Below, in pieces: positions 18,115 to 24,775 of a stretch of 33,282 nt of DNA (the first letter of the stretch is position 1; the number at the start of each line of letters is the position of its first letter). Position numbers and translations under genes: made by a program. The stretch spans positions 1 through 33,282 of the forward strand of contig NZ_QMHP01000008.1 in the NCBI RefSeq assembly GCF_003313335.1. Direction: 5' to 3'. This DNA is from Pedobacter zeaxanthinifaciens (GTDB lineage Bacteria > Bacteroidota > Bacteroidia > Sphingobacteriales > Sphingobacteriaceae). Below the pieces are notes generated by a model that saw nothing but the letters and a program-made list of their open reading frames with translations, had not been told where the DNA came from and ran no database searches.

Positions 18115-18217
18115 ATTTACATTAAAAACTTTTGACAAATGATAATTCAAAAAGTTATTTCGGTGGTAGATTTGAAATTCTTAATGTTATCAGTTTTCTT
18201 AAAACATTAATGTAAAT
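18115..18217. repeat. 103-bp inverted-repeat-bounded structured element
   Basis: ATTTACATTAA (18115-18125) and its exact complement TTAATGTAAAT (18207-18217) enclose 81 bp. That interval contains a further near-perfect stem (AACTTTTG with CAAAAAGTT) and a TTAATGT/ACATTAA pairing. The nested structure resembles a small MITE or a folded repeat. It abuts E2. Confidence 0.45.
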
Positions 18218-18541
18218 GAAACTGCCTCTTGGAGCTTTGCGTCTATGCTTTTACACTGGAATAGAAAACACAATCAAGCCTGCTATGTTCCCTCGATTTC
18301 TCAAACAGTAAACGAAAGACAATACAGATACGGAAACAACGTAATTTTAGAAACAGGGACAGACTTTCAATTATTTTTAGTACAAATGGCTGCAGGCAAT
18401 ATTTATTATGATCCGGGAATTAAAATGGAAAATGCTTCAATAAAGCCAAAAATTAAGAAACGGAGTCAATTTAGGATTAAATCTCAGAATTTACCGAGCT
18501 TATACAAAGTAAACGAGGTTTTGGATATAAGGGGATTATAA
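18203..18541 (+). pseudogene. C-terminal remnant of a possible type II restriction endonuclease
   Basis: The frame is open from 18203 but has no ATG before 18245, and the upstream codons (ETASWSFAS) read smoothly into MLLHWNRKHNQACYVP. This suggests the 5' part of a longer gene has been lost. If translated from 18245 it gives 98 residues. The segment GNIYYDPGIKMEN and the following RSQFRI recall the C-terminal part of MvaI/BcnI-type restriction enzymes. I make that comparison from memory and have not verified it. No methylase is nearby. It follows the structured element at 18115-18217 and lies inside the accessory island. Alternatively it is a short intact gene of unknown function. Confidence 0.4.
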
Positions 18542-18671
18542 AAGAATCAACTAATAAACGTAGAGCCGATAACAAGATGTCGGCAGTTAAATAATTCGAT
18601 TTAGCATTTGTAAAATGTTTAACAGTAGCAATTCTATTGAACTTTTGTACTAAATCCTCCATACTCAAACC

Positions 18672-18688
18672 GTTTTCTGCAATGCCGT
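18672..18688 (+). repeat. Right copy of a 17-bp direct repeat flanking the island
   Basis: GTTTTCTGCAATGCCGT differs at one position from 16529-16545. It lies between the restriction-enzyme-like remnant and lpxK, so it marks a possible right edge of the island. Confidence 0.4.
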
Positions 18689-18753
18689 TGCAGCAGTTAA
18701 CTTTGCGTAGCCAAAATCGAAGTGGGCTAGCAACTATTGATGAATATTATAGC

Positions 18754-18761
18754 TATTTTTG
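18754..18761 (+). promoter_or_regulatory. Predicted -7 box of the lpxK operon
   Basis: TATTTTTG matches TAnnTTTG and ends only 7 nt before the lpxK ATG, the same spacing as at tetR. This would give an almost leaderless transcript. No well-placed -33 box is seen. Confidence 0.35.
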
Positions 18762-18768
18762 AAAACTG

Positions 18769-19812
18769 ATGCTAAAATACCTTCGCCTTCTTTTACTGCC
18801 CTTAAACTTGGTATATGCCTTGGTGATTTTTGTACGCAATCAACTTTACGATTGGGGAATTTTTAAATCAACAAGCTTCGATATGCCCGTTATTTGCATT
18901 GGTAACTTGGCAGTAGGAGGATCGGGGAAAACGCCAACTACCGAATATTTGGTAAGGTTGCTGCAAAATTATAAAGTGGCCATTTTAAGTAGGGGTTATG
19001 GAAGGGTTACTAAAGGTTTTATTTTGGCTGATGAGCATGCCAGTGCCCAAACCATAGGCGATGAACCTTTGCAGTATTATCGAAAGTTCAAAAACGTTAC
19101 GGTAGCAGTTTGCGAAGATAGAGTTACTGGTATCAATCAACTTAAAGATGCGCATGAGGTAATTTTACTGGATGATGCCTATCAGCACCGTAAAGTAAAA
19201 GCTGGCTTTAATATTTTACTGTTCGAATTTGACAAACTCCGCGGTTGGCAAATGTTGCTGCCTGCTGGAAATTTACGCGAAACTTTTTCGGGGATAAAAA
19301 GAGCTCAAACAGTAATCATTACCAAATCACCTCCTGTGGTTGAGCAATACCTGCGGCAGGGCTTTTTAAAAAAACTGAAACTAACAGCAAACCAAAATTT
19401 AGCTTTTTCGCATATCGGTTATCAAAATTTGCAGTCACTTTACAGCCAAGAGCAATTGGCGCTTCAAAAAAATCAGGTAGTGTTTTTAATTACGGGCATT
19501 GCTAACCCATTACCCTTACGCCAGTATCTCGCTACAAAGGAAGTTATATTGCATCACTTCGAATACTCAGATCATCATCGTTTTACGGAACAGGAAATAA
19601 AAGCGCTGGTTAAAGCGTTTGAAGAGCATCCGGCAGGCGAAAAAATAATTGTAACCACCGAAAAAGATGGACAGCGGTTATTAGATGCTAAATTAAAAGA
19701 TTTACTGTTAAATTTGCCAGTATATTATTTGCCTATCAACATTGAAATTAACGCTGCTGAGCGGGCAAAGTTTGACCAAAAAATATTAGATTATGTTGCA
19801 AGCGCTAAATGA
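18769..19812 (+). CDS. lpxK: Tetraacyldisaccharide 4'-kinase
   Basis: A 347-residue inner-membrane-associated kinase that phosphorylates the 4' position of the lipid A disaccharide precursor, the sixth step of lipid A synthesis. An N-terminal hydrophobic anchor (residues 1-25) is followed by a P-loop in GNLAVGGSGKTPT (about 45-57). SRGYGR (about 74-79) and LLDDAYQHRKV with Asp135-Asp136 (usual family form DDGFQHR) follow. VTTEKDGQRLL is the late conserved block. The length is typical. It overlaps the purine nucleoside phosphorylase gene by 20 nt. Upstream, beyond the island, lie two genes that probably modify lipid A. Confidence 0.94.
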   Translation: MLKYLRLLLLPLNLVYALVIFVRNQLYDWGIFKSTSFDMPVICIGNLAVGGSGKTPTTEYLVRLLQNYKVAILSRGYGRVTKGFILADEHASAQTIGDEPLQYYRKFKNVTVAVCEDRVTGINQLKDAHEVILLDDAYQHRKVKAGFNILLFEFDKLRGWQMLLPAGNLRETFSGIKRAQTVIITKSPPVVEQYLRQGFLKKLKLTANQNLAFSHIGYQNLQSLYSQEQLALQKNQVVFLITGIANPLPLRQYLATKEVILHHFEYSDHHRFTEQEIKALVKAFEEHPAGEKIIVTTEKDGQRLLDAKLKDLLLNLPVYYLPINIEINAAERAKFDQKILDYVASAK

Positions 19813-20608
19813 ATCGATAAAGTACATCAAAAATAAAATAGGTGATTTTAACCCTGAAGTGGGGATAGTTTTAGGTACTGGTTTGGGCGGGCTAGTGAAT
19901 GAGATTGAAATAGCTCACAATATCATGTACTCGAGTATTCCCAATTTTCCAATTTCTACCTTAGAGTTTCATTCAGGAAAGTTAATTTTTGGTACGCTGA
20001 AGGGAAAAAAGGTGGTTGCAATGCAAGGTCGTTTTCACTACTACGAAGGCTACAGTATGCAGCAAATTACTTTTCCAATTAGGGTGATGAAGTTGCTTGG
20101 TATTCAGTACCTTTTCGTGTCAAATGCTGCGGGATCTTTAAATCCGGAATTTAAGAAAGGAGATTTGATGATCATTACCGATCATATCAACCTACAGCCT
20201 GAAAGTCCGTTAAGGGGTTTAAACAATGAAGATTTTGGCCCCCGTTTTCCAGATATGAGCCAGCCTTATCACAAGGAGTTAACCGCAAAAGGCTTGCAAA
20301 TTGCTAAAGAGCAGCAAATTACCTGTCATCAGGGTGTTTACGTATCAGTAACTGGGCCAAACTTAGAAACTAAAGCCGAGTACAAATACCTGCGAATTAT
20401 AGGTGGTGACGCCGTAGGTATGAGCACCGTTCCCGAAGTGATTGTTGCTAATCACATGGGCATGCCTGTTTTTGCAATCTCTGTGCTAACAGACGAAGGT
20501 TTTCCAGATGACTTGAAGCCAGTGAGTTTGGAAGAAATTATTGAAACTGCTTCGAAGGCAGAACCTAAAATGACACAAATTTTAAGTCAGCTTATCTCAT
20601 CACTATAA
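19793..20608 (+). CDS. Purine nucleoside phosphorylase (inosine/guanosine type, class I)
   Basis: A 271-residue cytosolic enzyme of purine salvage that splits inosine and guanosine into base and ribose-1-phosphate. Family blocks are clear: GIVLGTGLGGLVNEI near the N terminus (phosphate loop), FHSGKLIFG, MQGRFHYYEGY, SNAAGSLNPEFKKGDLMIITDHINL, YVSVTGPNLETKAEY and VGMSTVPEVIVANHMGM. The trimeric PNP length fits. It overlaps lpxK at its 5' end and shares one base with the putative porin gene at its 3' end, so all three genes are likely co-transcribed and translationally coupled although their functions differ. Confidence 0.94.
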   Translation: MLQALNESIKYIKNKIGDFNPEVGIVLGTGLGGLVNEIEIAHNIMYSSIPNFPISTLEFHSGKLIFGTLKGKKVVAMQGRFHYYEGYSMQQITFPIRVMKLLGIQYLFVSNAAGSLNPEFKKGDLMIITDHINLQPESPLRGLNNEDFGPRFPDMSQPYHKELTAKGLQIAKEQQITCHQGVYVSVTGPNLETKAEYKYLRIIGGDAVGMSTVPEVIVANHMGMPVFAISVLTDEGFPDDLKPVSLEEIIETASKAEPKMTQILSQLISSL

Positions 20609-22614
20609 TGTATAAAATATTACTTGCCCTGCTTTGTTGCTATGTTTTGTCCGCTGCTAACGCATTCGGACAAGATTTAAAAACTTCTATTGCGGGCAAT
20701 AAAGAGTTGGATTCTCTACGTAAAAAGGAAGAACAGGGTCGCGACTCGGTAGTTTTTACATCCAAATATGTACGTTACACTACGCGTAAACTAACAAAGG
20801 ATAGCATACAAACTTTACCTATTGATACTACTTTAACTGGGATACAAAATTTTAGCCCTATTGCTCAACCACGTAATCCAACGGTTGGTACTGGTTTGGT
20901 GGGTTTGGCCGCTGCACCGCTACTTTTTACACCTGTTAAAACAATTGGTTTTGATGCTGGATTTCACTCCCTTGATTATTACAGGTTTACCCACGATGAT
21001 ACCAAGTTTTACAGGGCAAGATCACCATTTACCAGCCTATCGTACATTAGTGCTGGTGATAATGTGCAGTTATTAAAAATCATCCACTCTCAAAATATTA
21101 AACCAAACTGGAACTTTGGTGCTAATTTTAATCGTATTGGTGCCAATGGTTTTTATCAGCATCAGCGAGGCGATGATTTGAATGGGACATTATTTACCTG
21201 GTATCAAACTAAAAATAAGCGTTACAACATTTGGGTTGATGCCGTTTTTAATACACTTAAGGCTGAGGAAAATGGTTCTATATTAAAAGATGATGTCATT
21301 TTTACCCTTCAGGGAGATAATTTGGTAACTAAGGAGGCTGAGCCTACTCGTTTCACTACAGCAAGGCAATTATATCGTGATAACTCCATTATGATTAGGC
21401 AAAGTTATTTTGTTGGACGCATTGATAGCACGCTGAATAGCACTACGCAAAACATACTTCCTACCAATAAAGTCACTCATACTTTTGTTTACGATAACAG
21501 CTCTTACAGTTTCAAGAAAAATGAGGAAGATGTTTACAACGTACTTCCGGTGCCTAAAGCAAGTTTAACTTTTACCAATGATACCACTAACGTTAAGCAT
21601 GTACAAAATGAGTTCATTTACAGCTTCTTTTTAAGAGCTAAGCAAAGCTCCTTCATTAAAAATGAATTAAAGGTTGACGCTGGCGTAAGGCATGATTTTT
21701 ATAATTTCAAGCAACAAATTTTACAAGAAGATAGGAGCGTTTATTATAATCGTAGCTTTTCTGCTCAAAATACAACACTATTAGGAGCATTAGGTTATAG
21801 GTTTAGTAACAAGGTAAATGTTAACCTAAACGTACAACAAATTTTTCAGGGGCTAAATGCTGGCGATTATTTGTACGAGGCCAATAGTAACTTCATGCTG
21901 AGCGATAAAACAGGTAAAATTGTGATGAGCGCTTACACGCAAAACAAGTCGCCTGAAGAGATATTTAACCGTTATTATGGCAACCACTATGATTGGGATA
22001 AGCGCAGCGACCTGTCCAGGACAAAAACCACCAACTTCACTTTCGCCTACCTTAATCAATTTTTGAAGTTAGATGCAAGTGCTTCCTATTACCTCATTAG
22101 TAATTATTTATACTTTGCCACAGCTCCTAATGTAACTAATGCCATTACGCCAGTGCAATACAGCAGCGAAATAAGTTTGTTGCAAATTAAGGTGGGTAAG
22201 CAGTTAGATAAAGGTAGTTTTCACGCAAGTGCGTATGGTGTTTATCAAAAAACTGATGCTAAAAATATTTTGCGCACACCTGAAATTTATGTTTTCGCTA
22301 GTGTATATAAAGATCAAACTTTTTTCAAGACACTAAAAACGCAAATAGGTTTTGATGTATTTTACAATGATACCTATTTAGCCAAGTCGTATTCGCCGGC
22401 AGCAAGTCAGTTTTACAATGGAGATGACATTACTTTTGGCTCGAAACCAGTTGCTGATGTTTGGATAAAAGCGGGCTTACGCAGGGCAAATATTTTTGCG
22501 AAATACCAATACGTTAACCAAGGTTTGTTTAGCAAAGGCTATTATACTGTTAATCGTTACCCAATGCCAGACCGCTTGTTAACGTTAGGGCTTACTTGGA
22601 ACTTTTACGACTAG
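20608..22614 (+). CDS. Putative porin (Porin_10-like outer membrane protein)
   Basis: A 668-residue outer-membrane beta-barrel protein. The signal peptide is MYKILLALLCCYVLSAANAF with likely cleavage near GQDL. The mature protein is rich in aromatic residues with alternating hydrophobic/polar strands and Asn/Tyr-rich turns, and it ends in a typical barrel-closing strand (LLTLGLTWNFYD). It matches what is usually annotated as 'putative porin' in Bacteroidota, where this gene is often near lpxK or PNP. The pore role is inferred from the family. Its ATG overlaps the PNP stop (TAATG). No clear terminator follows; the next gene is convergent. Confidence 0.8.
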   Translation: MYKILLALLCCYVLSAANAFGQDLKTSIAGNKELDSLRKKEEQGRDSVVFTSKYVRYTTRKLTKDSIQTLPIDTTLTGIQNFSPIAQPRNPTVGTGLVGLAAAPLLFTPVKTIGFDAGFHSLDYYRFTHDDTKFYRARSPFTSLSYISAGDNVQLLKIIHSQNIKPNWNFGANFNRIGANGFYQHQRGDDLNGTLFTWYQTKNKRYNIWVDAVFNTLKAEENGSILKDDVIFTLQGDNLVTKEAEPTRFTTARQLYRDNSIMIRQSYFVGRIDSTLNSTTQNILPTNKVTHTFVYDNSSYSFKKNEEDVYNVLPVPKASLTFTNDTTNVKHVQNEFIYSFFLRAKQSSFIKNELKVDAGVRHDFYNFKQQILQEDRSVYYNRSFSAQNTTLLGALGYRFSNKVNVNLNVQQIFQGLNAGDYLYEANSNFMLSDKTGKIVMSAYTQNKSPEEIFNRYYGNHYDWDKRSDLSRTKTTNFTFAYLNQFLKLDASASYYLISNYLYFATAPNVTNAITPVQYSSEISLLQIKVGKQLDKGSFHASAYGVYQKTDAKNILRTPEIYVFASVYKDQTFFKTLKTQIGFDVFYNDTYLAKSYSPAASQFYNGDDITFGSKPVADVWIKAGLRRANIFAKYQYVNQGLFSKGYYTVNRYPMPDRLLTLGLTWNFYD

Positions 22615-22649
22615 ATTAAGCCTTCATTCAAAAGACATTTTTACATGAT

Positions 22650-23051
22650 TTATTCTGCTATTTTTCCAGCGAAATATGCAACAGGAAGGTATGCTCCAAG
22701 TAAATCAACCAGTGTAAACCAAATTGGCGAAGGTAAAATAGCAACCATGTAAATACCGCCGCTTAAAAAGATAGCGCCAATTATCATGGCGAAAAGTACC
22801 TTTTTAGTAGAAATGCGGGCGGCAATGTAGGCTCCTACAAAAGTACCTATTGCATGTGCCAAAAAGGGAAAGATAAAATGTTTGGGTTCCAATAGATGCA
22901 TGCCTACTTTTAAGCCTTCTTCGGTAGTCATGTCAACACCAGCTGGTGGAGTTATAAAATTACCACTGATTAAGATAATGCCCATATTTACAACGCTTCC
23001 AATAAAAAGCCCCGCAATAATGGCTAAAATGTTTCTCAAAATAGGTTTCAT
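22650..23051 (-). CDS. Small conserved membrane protein, four helices
   Basis: A 133-residue protein with four hydrophobic segments: about 8-30, 60-80, 85-103 and 108-128. There is a polar loop after the first helix (TPPAGVDMTTEEGLKVGM). Glycine in the helices (IAGLFIGSVVNMG, GTFVGAYIAARI) suggests packed transmembrane helices. I recognise the layout as a common uncharacterised Bacteroidota membrane protein but cannot name a function. It starts 16 nt after the DUF4180 stop and is probably the second gene of that transcript. Confidence 0.75.
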   Translation of the reverse strand: MKPILRNILAIIAGLFIGSVVNMGIILISGNFITPPAGVDMTTEEGLKVGMHLLEPKHFIFPFLAHAIGTFVGAYIAARISTKKVLFAMIIGAIFLSGGIYMVAILPSPIWFTLVDLLGAYLPVAYFAGKIAE

Positions 23052-23067
23052 AAAGGTTAAATTTGGT

Positions 23068-23418
23068 TTATTGGTTCAAAGCATTAATGGCTTCGGTAGT
23101 TGAATTTACGAAATTAATTTGGCCAACTTTATTGCTTTCGAAAATAAAGTCTTTTAAGCTATTGCTTTTAAACTTCTCAAAATCGCCCACAATGGCCAAC
23201 CTAATACGGTAGTTAGAGAATTTTTGCAATATTTCTCCCGCAAGTTTAGTGCTTAAGTCGAAAAAACTTGGTGTAAGCTGCTCTTCACTGATGATGAGTT
23301 TAGTTAGCCCTTGAAAATAAGTGTTTCCAACTAAATCTGCGCCATCTTCAGCGTTAGCAATAACAACACCTTTTGAAACTAGTTGTCCAATATCATTGGC
23401 TAAGGTTATAATTTCCAT
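23068..23418 (-). CDS. DUF4180-family protein
   Basis: A 116-residue soluble alpha/beta protein. It contains VVIANAEDGADLVGNTYFQGLTKLIISEEQLTPSFFDLSTKLAGEILQKFSNYRIRLAIVGDF, the core of DUF4180, a family without assigned biochemistry. Homologues across bacteria are of the same short length. It is first in a two-gene minus-strand unit with the four-helix membrane protein. A perfect -7 box ends 4 nt before its ATG, implying a leaderless or nearly leaderless mRNA. Confidence 0.85.
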   Translation of the reverse strand: MEIITLANDIGQLVSKGVVIANAEDGADLVGNTYFQGLTKLIISEEQLTPSFFDLSTKLAGEILQKFSNYRIRLAIVGDFEKFKSNSLKDFIFESNKVGQINFVNSTTEAINALNQ

Positions 23419-23422
23419 TTTT

Positions 23423-23430
23423 CAAATTTA
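23423..23430 (-). promoter_or_regulatory. Predicted -7 box of the DUF4180 operon
   Basis: Minus-strand TAAATTTG matches TAnnTTTG exactly. Only AAAA separates it from the ATG at 23418, so transcription would begin at or next to the start codon. A TTG lies 15 nt upstream, shorter than the usual spacing. Confidence 0.5.
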
Positions 23431-23453
23431 GCTTTGTTTTTTTAACAAGCGCA

Positions 23454-23483
23454 TAAAAAAAGCCAGCTCCAAAAGGAACTGGC
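23454..23483 (-). terminator. Rho-independent terminator after the OMP gene
   Basis: A 9-position stem with one mismatch (23462-23470 with 23475-23483) has an AAAA loop. On the minus strand it is followed by a run of seven T residues. It lies 27 nt past the stop of the beta-barrel protein. Confidence 0.85.
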
Positions 23484-23510
23484 CATACGATGAGTAGTTT
23501 ATAATAGACC

Positions 23511-24197
23511 TTAGAACGAATAGCCTAAGCTAAATCCCCAAACTCTGTTGTTAGCTTTGCCATCGTCGCTTCTTGAGTTTTTAGGGAACATATTGGTTAA
23601 CCCTAAACCATAATTAGCGCCTAGCATAAAACCATTATTTAAACGGTAACCTACGCCAAAGTTTGCACCAAAATCAGTACTTGAGAAATCGTCATCGGCT
23701 TTGCTACCAAATTTTAGATTTTCTTCGGTTGTACCGCTATTAGCTCCATTACTGATGGTGGTTTTGCTTTTTCCATCTACGTTAAAGCCAATGTATGGTC
23801 CTGCACTTAATTGGAAAGCACCCGACTGGCCCGTAGGTATTCTGAGTACTGCATTTACTGGTACTTCAATGGCCATAATATTGTAGGTTTGTTCGCCAGT
23901 TATACCTGCAAAATTACCTTGTAGTTTAGTTCCTTTGTTTTGTAGCGATAAACCAGGCTGGATAAAGAAATTGTTGCCTACACCAAAATCGCCGAAAACA
24001 GTGAAATTATAACCTACATTTTGTTTTGTAGCATCATTAAGGCTGCTTGCTTCGTTGAAGTTGTTAAAACGCAATGTACTAAGGTTAACTCCCGCTTTAA
24101 TTCCTATACGAGCATCGTTGCCAGACATGGTAGATTGGGCAAATAAAACTGAGGTTGACATTAATAGAGCGCTTCCTAATAATATGATCTTTTTCAT
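23511..24197 (-). CDS. Outer membrane beta-barrel protein (OMP_b-brl porin-like family)
   Basis: A 228-residue outer-membrane protein. The signal peptide is MKKIILLGSALLMSTSVLFAQ. The mature part begins with the common motif IGIKAGVNLSTL, followed by alternating strands: FTVFGDFGVGNNFFIQPGLSLQNKGTKL, IEVPVNAVLRIP, FGANFGVGYRLNNGFMLGANYGLGLTNM. It ends in WGFSLGYSF with a terminal Phe typical of Bam substrates. This is a structural family; no transport function can be assigned. It is monocistronic, with a terminator and a palindrome-rich upstream region. Confidence 0.88.
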   Translation of the reverse strand: MKKIILLGSALLMSTSVLFAQSTMSGNDARIGIKAGVNLSTLRFNNFNEASSLNDATKQNVGYNFTVFGDFGVGNNFFIQPGLSLQNKGTKLQGNFAGITGEQTYNIMAIEVPVNAVLRIPTGQSGAFQLSAGPYIGFNVDGKSKTTISNGANSGTTEENLKFGSKADDDFSSTDFGANFGVGYRLNNGFMLGANYGLGLTNMFPKNSRSDDGKANNRVWGFSLGYSF

Positions 24198-24212
24198 GAT
24201 TTTCTAATTTGC

Positions 24213-24308
24213 GTTGAAACCATTTTCAACACACAGCTAGAACCAAAAGCTATGCCATAGCCAATCTTCAATTAAGGTATAGGTCTAATTATTTTACTGA
24301 TTATCAGT
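24213..24308 (-). promoter_or_regulatory. Palindrome cluster upstream of the OMP gene
   Basis: Three perfect short palindromes lie in 96 bp. GTTGAAA/TTTCAAC with a 4-nt loop (24213-24230) sits 15 nt upstream of the ATG, probably in the leader. GCTATGCCATAGC is at 24249-24261 and ACTGATTATCAGT at 24296-24308. They could be regulator sites or leader hairpins. No exact -7 box was found. Confidence 0.35.
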
Positions 24309-24382
24309 TTATTATTTTTTAATTTAGAGTTCTTTTTAGCAGTTTTTTAATTGTAACGGTGTGTTTACAAAAACATACAGTT

Positions 24383-24775
24383 TTAATTGTCGCTACGGTG
24401 ATTTTCTGTAGTTACAGATTTAAAATGCAAATTTTTTCGGCAATTGCTTAGGCTACTTGCACAGCAAATGGTGAGCAGTACTATTGGGATGATGATAGTG
24501 AAAGCGCTAGGTGCGGTGAAAAAATAGAACCATTTCAATCGCCACATTAAATACATGGTCAAAAACGCAATGGCAACACCTACCGAGCCAAAAGTTACCG
24601 TAAATAAAATAGGAGATGCTTTAAGCGCAATTGGTTTTACTTCAAGTGCCAGCCAAATTGCAGCAACTGCAGTTAGAAAATTAAAAAAAGCCATTAAAAA
24701 TTTAGGCGCTTTTATCTTTTGTCCGTACGAAGGTGAAGCACCTATTATTTCGCCGATTAACTTTAAAAAAGTCAT
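24383..24775 (-). CDS. Small hypothetical membrane protein
   Basis: A 130-residue protein with about three to four hydrophobic segments: about 27-45, 52-75 and 80-105. These follow a short amphipathic start (MTFLKLIGEIIGASPSYGQKIK) and precede a polar C-terminal tail (NCRKNLHFKSVTTENHRSDN). I do not recognise a family. Its ATG directly follows the stop codon of the upstream 'asparagine synthetase B'-like gene (TAA then ATG, no spacer), so the two are almost certainly translationally coupled. Confidence 0.65.
   Translation of the reverse strand: MTFLKLIGEIIGASPSYGQKIKAPKFLMAFFNFLTAVAAIWLALEVKPIALKASPILFTVTFGSVGVAIAFLTMYLMWRLKWFYFFTAPSAFTIIIPIVLLTICCASSLSNCRKNLHFKSVTTENHRSDN

Noticed and set aside
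18477..18668. 63-residue minus-strand frame right of the restriction-enzyme-like remnant
   Set aside because: Antisense overlap with the remnant, no motif, no ribosome binding site; probably chance.
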